Of a stretch of 49,074 nt of DNA, positions 21,201 through 33,200 are shown in pieces. The stretch is from Gonium pectorale (lineage: Eukaryota > Chlorophyta > Chlorophyceae > Chlamydomonadales > Volvocaceae), in the NCBI GenBank assembly GCA_001584585.1, contig LSYV01000028.1, forward strand, positions 355,348 to 404,421, in the 5' to 3' direction. Under the pieces are notes generated by a model, which made no database searches, was not told the DNA's origin, and saw nothing but the letters and a program-made list of their open reading frames with translations. The stretch's first letter is position 1; every line of letters starts with the position of its first letter. The position numbers and the translations under genes are program-made.

Positions 21201-24200
21201 CCCGTTACACCTAAAGGGCGGGGGGAGGGCAGTACCAGGCAGCAGCATGTGGCGGGTCGGGATTGGAAGTCAACAATTGCGAGCTCACCTAGCCATCTAA
21301 ACAGGCATCGATCCAGCCACAAGGCCGTCCTCATCCCAGGCTGACGACACACGATGTAAGGATAACACATTGTAATCAAACCGTCCTCACCCCCACAGCT
21401 GCACAACTGCACCGTTGGCAGATGAGGACCCGCTGATGTCAAGGCACATTTCTGCAGGGGGCGGGGTGCGGGGGTGCGGGGCGGTAGGTGCTGGTGGCGG
21501 AGGATGCAACATACACGACACACATTCACATACAGATAGAGAAGCACGCGTGGGCCTCTAACATTCCTCACTCATATCTTTTGCCTCTGACCTCACGGCG
21601 TGTTCGTGCATGCAGGTAGATAAGGACGATACAAAGTAGAATAGATAGGTATGCGTGCATGCAATCGCTGATGCATGCCTTTGCCACATGCGCACGTAGC
21701 CGCTGCTACTGCCCTAGGCATGTTGCTTTTGCCACCTCTGCTCTGAGCTACATACGCACCTGAGGCGTGGGTGGGGCGGACGGTGAATATGTTGGCACGG
21801 TCGCTGCCGACTGGGACGATGGACCACGCCTGATTCCTGGCGCCATTGACGCAGTTGTCCAGGATAATCCGGGTGCCATAGCCGGTGCCGCCGTTCTGGA
21901 CCGTCAAGCAAAGGCCCTTTTGGGTGGTGGTGATGGTGTAGGCACCCGTGGCTGCAAATGAGCAGAGATGGAGGGTGGGTGGGGGGTTGAAGGGAAAGGA
22001 GAATGAGCAACGACGAGCTGCTGGGCGCCAGCAGCGTAAGTCCAGTCCGGTGGCCGAGCCGGTCCTTGCCTCGTTTCGCCGGCTCCCGAAAGTGTCGAGG
22101 ATGGGTGGGTGGGGGTGGGGTGGGGGGTAACATGGCTGGGGGTGCGTGGCGGGGACGGGGAGCTGGGCATCATGGTGCGGGTGGGGGGTGAGGGGGGTGC
22201 GTGTGTGAAGGGGCGGGTGGGCTGGGGTTCAGACTGGGGAAACAAAGGCGTGCGCACGTACTGGAGAGGCCGGAGGCGCATGCCGTCCCGAGCCATCGAG
22301 GCGAAGTAACGGGGTTGAGTGGGGCTGGGCATTGTGCGGCTTTGTAGGGGTTCGGCGTTGGGTTGGGGTAGGCACTCGTGGCTTCACAGACGTGAGGTGG
22401 ATTGAGGAGCGGCGCGCAGCGGAGGGCGGGAATGCGCACGTGGGGCGCCCGGGCGGGCGACACAATCAAGTCCAAGTCGAGTGCAACAATGGACCCACTG
22501 ATTGATAGTCAGTTTACCGGCCGGTGCGCAGCAGCGCAACACTACTATTACAATAGGACACAGCTGCAGCGCCTGTCATGCAATGTGGTCACAGACCGCT
22601 ATTTGATTGGCCTTCTCCTTGATGGCACTTGTTTGATCGCCCACCCACAGCGCGCGCGTCACTCACATGTGGAAGTGATGGTGAAGTACTGCGCCGCATT
22701 TTCGCCAGAGGAGCACGCCCACTGCTGGATGAAGGTGCCAGGTGACTGGTTGTTGAAGCTGCGTGCAGCAATCGATCAGTGCGGCAGCGGGCGCGGGTGC
22801 GGGTGCGGGTATATATGTAGGTGCTGAGGGATCGGCGTTGGGTGCACGTTCGCACCCCAATGGCTTTGGGATGATACACATGCCGTTCCACGAACACACG
22901 CATGCTGCAAATCAGCCGTGCGATGCGCGTGGGCGGTGTTTTCAACGGCCACCCCGTGGGTGAATTGAAATGAAGACCCCAAGCCGCTGACCCCTCACCG
23001 AGTCCGTGGTTATGAACTTGCCGATCATGTTAATCGCAGGTTCTATGTCTTCGAAACGCAGAAACCCTCCGGCTTAATCCCCGCCAGACCGCCGTACGTG
23101 ACCATTGCCTAGTCACTCACGTAACATCCAGGCAGGTGCCACTGGTTGCCGAACCTCGCGTCATGATGGCGCCCGAACTGATCACAGCCGTCTCGGTGTT
23201 GGTCGGGAAGTTGCAGCAGGCGATGCGGAGTCCGTTCATCGCTGCATATATACGTACGTACGTGCAGGCACATGTACGGTACTTAGGGATTTCAGGGTTT
23301 TAAGTATATCGTATCGTATATACGCGGCAGAAGCATCGGGGCATACTCGCAGTCGGCACCGAATATACGTTGATTGACACATCAATCAAATACCACATAC
23401 AGGCAACGAACGTACGGTCGAAGTACATTACGCAGTCAGGCTGAGTCCAAAACATAATCAATCGGAGGGAGCCGGTCAACGCGTATGGTTCGAATGCACG
23501 ACGACGTGCATCGAACTGCTGGTCTGGGCGTCGCAAGCAAGGCAGACGCCGCGCGATATCCCGGTTCCCAGGTTGTCTATAGTAGTGTAATGTTAGAGTC
23601 TGATTATTGACTGGCACGCTTGCTTGGAGTAACTTCAACCCTACGCGTAACATGTAATAGCGAACAACAGAGCGGCTAATTCCAGTCCGGACAGGCTAGT
23701 GCTCGAGCGGACATGGCTGGCGGACCTCTCACCCGTGTCGTCGCTGGCATCTGACGACTCGACGCGGGTCTGTAGGCCGCAGATGTATGTCTCGCCAGGG
23801 CAATACCGGGTGGCCGTCCAGCTGCAGGGTGGGGCAATCAATGATGGAAGGGATGAGGGAAGAAGAGCGAATGAACTCGTGTTACCGGCACGTTGCGGGG
23901 TCGTCAGACAGCAGGCAACGGCTCCATACAAGGCGTGGTGGAGTTGGTCAGACTGGACTAGGGCTCGTGACCCACTGGCCAACAACTAACCCTTGAATTT
24001 CAACTCGTTCTTGGTGACATGCAACCGGCAGCCCCCGCCGCTTCAATAGCTTGCCCTAACTAGGGGGCAACGTCGCTCGCTTTACTACCGCTCGGATGAG
24101 GATAACTCACTCTCCCCAGAAGCCGGTGTGAGCGATAACGTCCGTGCCACGGGCGTTGCTGCATTGGAAGACGATGGAATTGGCCGCCGTGTCATCCCCG

Positions 24201-27200
24201 CCTTTTCCCTCGATGCGCATCTTCGCACCAACGAAGTATCCGCCGGTGGGGCACGACGCGCTTGGGCTCCAATTTCCCCAATAGCTGGTCGTACGCGCGT
24301 GTACCGTGCAAGGGGAGGGTTGTAGGTCGGGTTCATGAAGTGACCCACGGGTCATCAAATGGCCGAAAGCTCCATACATCGCCCACATCAACATCTGCCT
24401 CCTCACGATCGTGATACAAATGCAACTCGTGGGCTATGCAACAGAAGGTTCCTACGTCATCAGGAAATGACCGGCAGACACCCATGTATCATGCCTCTAG
24501 GCTGTCGTTTGAGGAGCCACAAAGGGAAATGCGCGACGAATGTTGAGACCCACAAAGGGAAATGCGAGACGATGTTGAGACCCTCCCTCATCCGAATCCC
24601 GCCCCGGATGCGCATATGTAAATCCGCCAATAGGTCGATGGGCTGCAAGGTCGCTTGAAATACCCCCCAGCCATGGATGGCCTATCTATCTAGCCTCCGT
24701 ACCCGTTGTTGCCCTCCACCGTGTTGGCAGTACCGGACATGCAGCCCACGCTGATGCCGTTGAGGGCGGTGTCGTCGCTGGCGCCCTGCTCAGGCTCGAC
24801 ACGCAGCTGGTAGCTGTTGATCGGCAGAGCCAGGACCTCCATGGAACCCCGAGCCTGAGAAGCGGGACCATACACGCACAAACGCACACTCGAGCTTGCA
24901 TGCCGTGGACATGTACGGCATGTACGGGTGTGGCGTCGTCAGTGGTGTCATTATGATACACACCATGCATGCTGTTGATTCGATCCAGCTTCCTGACACG
25001 TCACAACGCACGTGCAAGTTAGGATTTGCAAACATCTTTTGCAATCAACAACTCACCTTGTTGTACGAGAACTTGCTGCATGGGTACGAGGCCTTCTGCC
25101 AGTCGCCCCAGAATCCTGTGGGTGGCCATCCATCAACTCAGCTGGCGGTCATGATGAACAATGCCGGCTTGGGGTAGTGACTAACACCGTCAATTACGTC
25201 TGAACTTGATCTAGATAGACCAAACGCACGCAGCACACGGAACCCTCCCACCGTTTCCGGCGCGCATCGACATGGAAGTTATCAATCATTATCCTGGAAA
25301 CAGGACTTGCCTTCACCAACAGTCAGCCAACCCGTCGCCAGGTTCATAGCTGCGTGCAGCAGGTAGGCAGCATTAAGAGCGGGTTACGATCATTTGGGAG
25401 ATTCAAAAACATCCGCCAGAGTTCACATTTCCGCTATGTATGCCTATCCACCAACATATGTATGTGCGATGTGTGTTGGGCATGCAAATCAGGACAGATA
25501 GAGGAACTTCTTACCTATGGGGTTGTCCAGCTCTTCCTGCTTCTCCGGGCTTCCCTGCGCGCGCGTACCCACGGAGCAACGAGCTCCCGGTTGACATAGA
25601 TCAGAACGATCCGGCCACGCACCAGTGATCGGCCCACACCAGCAAGCATTCGTGCATCACACCAGCCCGTGCAGCGCAATACAACGCAGGTGTGTGTAAT
25701 AAGGGTAACTAACCCCAAAACCCTAATGCGTGCAACATGCCGGGAGACATTGGCCTTGAATCGCGGGTATATACATGTACCATTCGCGCATATGCGCCGT
25801 ATACGTTTGACACCGCACAACGCCCATGGGGACCATTCCCCCCCCCCCGCCCTCAGCAGCAGCATTGCCCCTTACGTAGAGGTAGACGTCGCTGACGATG
25901 TCTTCATACATTGCATGCATGATGGATTGGCGGCAACGATCAGGAGCGCGCGGCGCGGGCGGGTTGGGGCGGGGTCAGCACGAGGAAAGAAGGGAACGTA
26001 ATTACTAAGGCAGCATGAAACGCGCAATCAAGCTACTGATTGGGGCGGGGCATATCGCGGTGGGGGAGGCCAGTCACGTTGGGCAAGCTGTGCATTTACG
26101 GGCTAGCGTGGCCTACAAGTATCACATGCCCGTATCTGCCAAACGCGCACTGACCGATGTCGCCGATAGTGACCCAGATGTTCAAAAAGCTGACGCCAAT
26201 GGAGGCCTCCAAGGTGACCTGCATGCGGCGTACAGTACTGTGAGAAGTGTAGACGGTCGCCAGTATGTACGTAGTGGTGCCAACGCTCCGTCGAAGACAT
26301 GCGCTCATCAGGAATAGGCATCCGTCGGGGCCCATGCCGAACTATACTAGTGTCCGTATGATGATGAGCTCTGTATGCTTGTCAGCCAGACACACGGCGC
26401 TCGATTGTACGCGACGGGATTGCACAGTCCTCCATCTGCGGCCGCTACCGCTCCACATCACTCTAATATGTATGTAAGTCGCCATACATGCATGCCCGAC
26501 GGCCACTCACAGAGGCGATCCAGACACAGCACGAGCTGAAGTTGATCTGAATGCTCAGCTCCGCCTTGAAGACGATGAGGTTCAGCCTGGATGATCAACA
26601 TGCAGTGTTTTGCCTTAGGTTTTAGGGTTTTAGGGGTAATGGCCGCCTGGGCCTGGAGTAGAGACCGCGTCACTCGAGGGCAGCGTCTTAAACCCCATGG
26701 TCGCGTTGGTTGCGTTCCGGCCGTACAAGAGGAGCCCCAGTGACGAACGTGAATTGACGGACTTGAATTGGCGCACACCGCTTACAGCACGCACACCGCT
26801 TGCATCAGATCGCTTACGTCAATGTGGACTCGATGAAGAAATACTTCTCCTTGGCGTTGTAGCCAACGCAGACGGAAGCAATGTCGATGGAGAGGTCGAC
26901 GCCGAGCTGCGGGCGTCGCCATACATGCAAGTACATTCATCAAACCCGCGGCCATTTATCGCCACTCGCAAGTGCCGGCAGTCATGATGCTTGTCGCAGG
27001 GATCGCGTCCTGAACTGGGAAACGTCTCAGCAGTGCCTGGGACATACCTTTTTCACGAGCCAGTTGTCGTCAGGCAGGCCAACTCCAATGGACAGACAGC
27101 CCTTAATAACGACATCGCCTGCGTGGATGTAAAAATCAATCAATGAGCAGCTGTCGCTAGCTCGGGTTGTGGAACCATGGTCGGGCAGCTAGTCCAACCG

Positions 27201-30200
27201 AGCGAACAAGGCGAGCCAAAACAAGGCGGTACGGTGGGGATACATGCTCTGCTGCCTGCACCCACGTGGATCTGGCTACGTGGGTCAAGCGCCCCTCAGG
27301 TTGAGCACATACTAGTATTTTGCCAACATGTCACCTCGTCGAATACATGGATTCAATCCCACGGTTTACAATGGCAATTTAGGTGCCTGGGCTGGGTTCT
27401 AACCAGCCCAACCGCAAGTTGCTAGCTAAGCAGGTACCTGCGCGGCTCCGTACATACGACCCTGCCCTGTCTCCTTACATGTGTCCAACTCCAGCGATCC
27501 CTCGATCTCAATAGGTCCGACTGCGCATGCAGGGACGTGGCCGAGGGGTAAGTTAGCTCCACAGTACACATACGAAGGTGACTGCGGGTCAGGCAAACAA
27601 GACCGCATAACAGCGCCTGCACTCACTGTTGCCGCCACAGCGGACGCTGAGCCCGAAAGCGCCCCTCCTGCGGTGAACGGACAACGACCGGAATTCAGGG
27701 CAACAGTTAGGGTCTTCTTCCTTGTCCTCCGTTTGTTTGTTTGTTTACGGAATGGGCATGTAGTCTTCCTCACGGCGCGTGAACCGAATGTGGATGAAAA
27801 TGGGCAGGTGATAGTGAGGTAGGTGCTGATCAGGCAAGCCCCAGCTGTGCCAATGGAACAGTGGGTAGCTCCTGCTGGCGTCGTCCGAAGAGAAACCGAC
27901 TCACGAGTATGCCCAGTAGTCAAAGCCACAGGGCTCGACATCCAATCCGTACGTGAGCTTCGAGCCGCACTCGCCGAGCATCTGCGCGGGATGGAGGTCG
28001 GGGCCTTATCTTTTTTGCACCTGTGGCAACATCCCAGGTATGGTTTATGTACGTTAGTTCGCAGGCCATCTGCATGCGCACTCTTCGCATTGCGACCATG
28101 ACAACAGCCTGGCAGGTTGAGCTGTCGACAATACCCTGCCGTGAGCACTGAGCGAGGCATGCGTTCTCGATACCCACACTTCCCTCAATCTTCCCAACGC
28201 GCACACGCAACGACCGCCAACAGTTACTGAGTTGCCCTTGTATGTCGTACACAGCGGCGCCGGCGTACCCGACGGGCCGCGGTCTCCGCCCTCTTGGCGG
28301 GGTGCACGCCGCCGTACATGTCCAGGGCCCACTGCGGCCAGTCGCCCGTACCGTTGACGTGGTCCAGCTTATCCCACTGCTGCGCAAGAGCGAACGACTG
28401 CGCGATCATGCGGCGGCTGGTGTCTGGATCGGCGCCTGCACGCATGCATGCGGGCACGTCCGCGAGCACCGAACGCATTAGCATTAGCGCGCATGATGAT
28501 GAGTCATGGTCATGTGCGTGGGCGGGGAGGCATGGCAGGCAGTGCAACTGCCTGTCATGTATTATGGGGGACAGGAGGATGGGCTAAGGCACGACAGCTT
28601 TGTGTTTTGTTATGTCGCTCGGTCGTTAAGCCGGTTGTGAGCCGACAATCAAAGAGCCGGTAGGTTCGCTTTCTTTCCACGCCCTCCTCTAGCTACATTC
28701 ATACATCCCAACCATTGACGGGCGCATGTATATAGTGCAGCTCTACACGCGCACGCACCGGTAGGCACGTCTACGGGCACAACGGCGCCGCGGGCCATGA
28801 AGGGTGTCGAGAGGCGGGGAATGCTCGGGTAGTTCGGACACGTGAAGTTTGGCCGGAGCGCAGGGACGTCGAACATCTCGGGGTTGGCCTCCGGGCTGGA
28901 TGCGTCAATGGAGCGGAACTCAACGACGTCGATCGTAACCGAGCCTGCATGGCGCAGGCGCGTATTCATACCCCAAAGGGAAGGTTCGTAAGAAGCAAGG
29001 CATCTGAGAGTGGTTTGGAGCTGCGCTGCCCACAAGAGGAGACATGGGGCGACGACAGGCAACCTCGTCCATGCGTGCGTTGCAGGAAATAAACACAGGA
29101 TCCAATACAATCAGCTGCTGGTAGGTATGTACGCATGGCGATGTGGATGACGGACCGGCAGATGCGCTTTCCAGCTACCGAGGCAAGTAAGCCAGCCCAC
29201 ATAACCCCATGTACTGACCAATGTCCTTGTGGGTAAACTCGAAGCGCAGGGGCGCAAATGTGCTCACCGCGTCCCAGTAGTTCTGAACGCACATGGGCAT
29301 ACAACGCAATCAAGTAAGCTAGCGACGTGTGCTCACACCGTCCAAGGTTGCGACGAGCGAGACAGGCATGCCTTCATTCAAGACATAACCGCACAAAACT
29401 TAAGGGATGAGCATGCACATGCGTGCGTACGGCGCAGCACGGGATGGGATGGGATGGGCGGGGTGGGATGCCCGGGATGAGATTGCCCGGCGGATCAGTG
29501 GGATTCCTCAGGAGGGATGGCTTGGGTGGGCGGGATATATGGCCGGGGTGGGCGGGATGGCCGGCGGGGTGGGATGGCCGGCCCCCACTCACAATGCGCA
29601 TGACCTCGGTCTTGCCGCTCTTGTCTGACACCTGTAGCACGTTCAGCTCGAAATGGCGGGCGATCCTGTACGCACGAGACAGGGCAGGCACACGGCGGGC
29701 AGGGCAGGGCAGGGCTGGGCAGGGCATACCGGTAGGTGCGCATCTGTACCGACGGATGCTAATAGTGCTAATCGTATCGGCTGCGGACCATTTCGTGCGT
29801 GCGCGCTCTGCGCTGCCTGGCCCGCTCTAATTACTATTGTGTACATACATGTACGTACACGGCCGGTACCATGCCGTACCGGACACCGTAACGTTCGAAA
29901 ACCCTGCACGTGATTGCACGCTAGCCCGCGCCTCATCCAACAACCTATTTTCAGTAAGCCAGCCATCCAGGCACGACCCTTAACACATGTAAGCACGCAC
30001 ACACACTGTCTGCTCCGACAACTCCGACAATATTGTAGCACACATTACTGTTTCTATCTGCTCCAAACAACTCGTGACGACAGGTCATAAGCACAATGCG
30101 CAGGCAGATTGTCTGCTCCATCCAACAACGAACGTGGAACCGCTTCGCAATGGGCACGCACGTACGGCACTCACTGTTCCCCGACCGAGTCCACTCCGAT

Positions 30201-33200
30201 GTAGGTGTAGTTGAGGACACTCTTGGGGTCGAAGCCTGCGACCCCCGTGCTCGCCGCCGAGTAGTTGCCGCAATAGTACTGCGCGACCTCGTTGGTGCTG
30301 TTACCGCCGGGCAGCACCTGCAGGCACGCCCACGCAGCAGGCACATTTATAGGACAGCGGTCATAGTGCCTGGCGATTGCCTCTTGCATCGCAGGCAGGG
30401 GAGGTAACGCGCGGTAAGACTACTGTCAGGTCAGTACGCGCGTGCGGCACCCACATTCTCCTGCCAGGAATATACGGTCTTGCCGGACATGACCTCGATC
30501 TTCTGCCACAGCGGGTAAATCCCAAAGTCGTACATAACGCGGATCTTGTCGCCGTACGAGATGGTGGTCTCGTGGCTGCGATGCGTGGGGGCAGGAGGCG
30601 TTCCATGTGGGCGTTTATTTCAGGGGGTAGCGCAGGAGGGGGCAACAAACAACACGGACCTCCTCTATCCCCTAAAATCTACACGCGCGCGCAGGAACAC
30701 AGGACGCAAGCTTCGCAGTCTTCTCTTAGAGTGGAGAGAGTGGAGAGTCTTCTCTGAGAGTGGCGGAAGAGTGGAATCCATCCATCCAGCCGCCGCCCCG
30801 CCAATCGTGCGTGGCGGCTGGCGCCAGCAGTGTACGGCAGCGACGGATGGAGCTGCTCGATTGCGGCACTGCCACATACGTACGACATCCAGTGCACGCC
30901 TGCTGACTTCGATTATTCAACAGCCCTCTAGGTGTTGCGTCCGCAGTACCAAGTAAGGCCCGTACGTACTGGGTCATGTAGCGCGATCCCTTGTACAACT
31001 CGACGCCGGCAAGGTCCAGCTTCTCCTCCTCTGAATGGACGACATGAGCGCGGGCACCGATAAGGCAAGTCAGGGTCAAGTTATTGATAATGTATGCCGC
31101 CGACACCAAACCTTTGAGACATGCTAGCCGCGGATGGACGCAATGCACAGCGCAAAAGAGCCTGCCTTCAGCAGATTTACTTGTACGGAAGTACCCGCCG
31201 ACTGCAATTCCCCATCGCACGGCTCAGTCATTCTGGTGTGGTAGCCCTCGCACCTGCCAGTGCCCTGCACACAGAAAGGGAGACACCGGCGCACGTATGA
31301 AGCTTACTGCTGTATGTATATGCGACAAAGCCGCTGTCCAAACGCGCAGCTAGATGGGGGGAATAATGAAGAGGCCAGAAAGGACATAACCCCCATATAT
31401 AGCAGCCAGCTGGTAGCTAGGCGCGCACGCAGGTGCAAGAAGACATCAAACTTCTCATTCCGCGCGCGCTATCTATCTGGCTGCCGAGCTGCACCTTGCA
31501 CATCTTACCGGTTGTGACGGCGGTGGTTGTTGCCCTGGTTGTTGGGGAAGACTGCGGGTGCAGTGGCGACCCAAGCGTGACGCAGCCGGCGGCGGCTGGA
31601 GGTCGGTCCCGGGGGAAGAGCGCCAACGAGGGCGCGCCGAGTGCTGTTGGTGACGTTTTCGGCCGCGGGGGGACTGTCCGGGGCCATAGGAGGCGAGGGA
31701 GCGATCGGGAACTCCGGCGGGGGAGAGTAACCCTGGCTGGCAGGCTTCTGGGGCGGGATGTAGATGCAGCGGTCGTCATCGGGCTGGTCCGGGATGACGC
31801 ACGGCTCGTAGATCTGCAGATAGCGTGAAAGTCGTGGGCACGGGAGGGACGGCGTGTTCGTTGCTCCGGAAGAGTTTCAAGTCCCCAGGTAAGGCCGCGT
31901 CTACTTCCATTCATCACTGGACTAGCTATGCACACTGACATGACGCCAGGAAATGAGTCTCGGACAGCAGGTCATCAGCAAGCAACCGCCGCCACCGCCG
32001 CTCAGAGGCGTACGTTATACAACAATGATGGCTGGTGGCCAACTATCGGACAACAACGGAACACAAGACACAAGCGAAACAGACAGGGACATAGCAACAG
32101 AGCAGCAGTATGGTACCACGGTTACTGTAGTACCCGCCAGAAGCCGGTGGTGGAATGGACCAACCCCCCGGTCGGAAGGAAGCCATCGCGCACGCACCTT
32201 GAGCTTCATGATGAAGTTCTCCGAGGGCAGCTTGGGCTCGGGCTCGCTCGGGGGCTTACCGGCCGCCGCTACGTCCTGCGCATCACCCCGGTTGGATTGA
32301 GCAGCAATGAACGTCACGACCGCGCAGGCTGTATAGCCCGCTTGACGTAGGAGCGGGATAGGGCTAACAGCAGGGCCAGGTCCGTGTCACAACCAACCAC
32401 CAGCACGGACGGCAGCACGACACGTACGGCAATGTTCGCTCGTTCCTATCGTGGTCTATCATCATGCACTGACATCCTGTATCCCGCACGCACCTTGATG
32501 GTGTTGAAGAAGCCCAGGACGGCATACGAGCCTACGCACGGCGGCGTGTAGAGTGGGGCACGGCAAGGTTAATCAACGGAGGTGCGTATGCGTTAATCAA
32601 CGGAGATACGTATGCGTTTGTTTGGCACGTCGTTACGTCGGGTACATGCGGTCGCAGGAAGGTAACCACCGCGCGCCTGCATATGGATGCACCGTCTCGT
32701 CTGGTGCGTCGTGCGTGCCGATGCCCATGTACCAGCCGCGATGAGAATGGGTCAACGGTGACGTCGGAACGGAGACGGACCCTGCGCCGCCGTGCCAACC
32801 GTCGGAGGGAGCAAGCCGACCCACCCAGCAGCGCGCGGCGGGTGCTGGAGACGCGGAACCCGGCCTCGGCGAAGATGTTGGCGATGGCGGTAGAGAAGGC
32901 GATGATCGTGCCGTCCAGCGTGATGGTTCCTGCAATGCATGCATGAGACCACTTACAACACACAGCGCTGATAAATGATGGCACATGACAGGTAGGCTAT
33001 GCGTTGCGGATCGATGGGGTCTACGATGCAGTATATATGCAGTATGCGCGCATGCGACCGGGAAGGCAAGCAACCGGGCAGGCAGGGTCCTCTGGTCTGA
33101 AGGAAGCTGAGTTGGATGGCATACGGCAGCAAACGGATGCGGTTGGCACGGGTGCCTGACGAGGACAGAAAAAGACATGCACAACTGTGGCGCATAAAGA

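Larger units (their letters stand above)
18251..22758 (-). other. Exons 36-45: two ricin-type beta-trefoil lectin domains
   Basis: The exons are 22667-22758, 21760-21951, 21391-21451, 21127-21210, 20701-20758, 20371-20392, 20045-20074, 19409-19536, 18756-18833 and 18251-18319. Together with the end of exon 35 they encode six trefoil subdomains. The Q-x-W/F signatures are QYF (1134), QAW (1182), QFF (1233), QTF (1283), QLF (1330) and QSW (1372). Four subdomains have the sugar-site style CLD[VI][ST] opener (CLDVT, CLDIS, CLDVS, CLDVS); the two beta subdomains have CLTVQN and CMTVQN. This is a carbohydrate-binding module; no ribosome-inactivating domain accompanies it. Exon 41 is a 22-nt microexon that supplies SWDCNDS. 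Confidence 0.9.

Noticed and set aside
18251..22758. Possibility that the ricin-type domains mark a toxin
   Set aside because: Only the carbohydrate-binding trefoils are present; there is no ribosome-inactivating catalytic domain anywhere in the predicted protein, and such lectin modules are common in harmless proteins.
23460..23530. A GGTTCGAAT word resembling a tRNA T-arm
   Set aside because: No acceptor stem, D-arm or anticodon arm can be folded around it.
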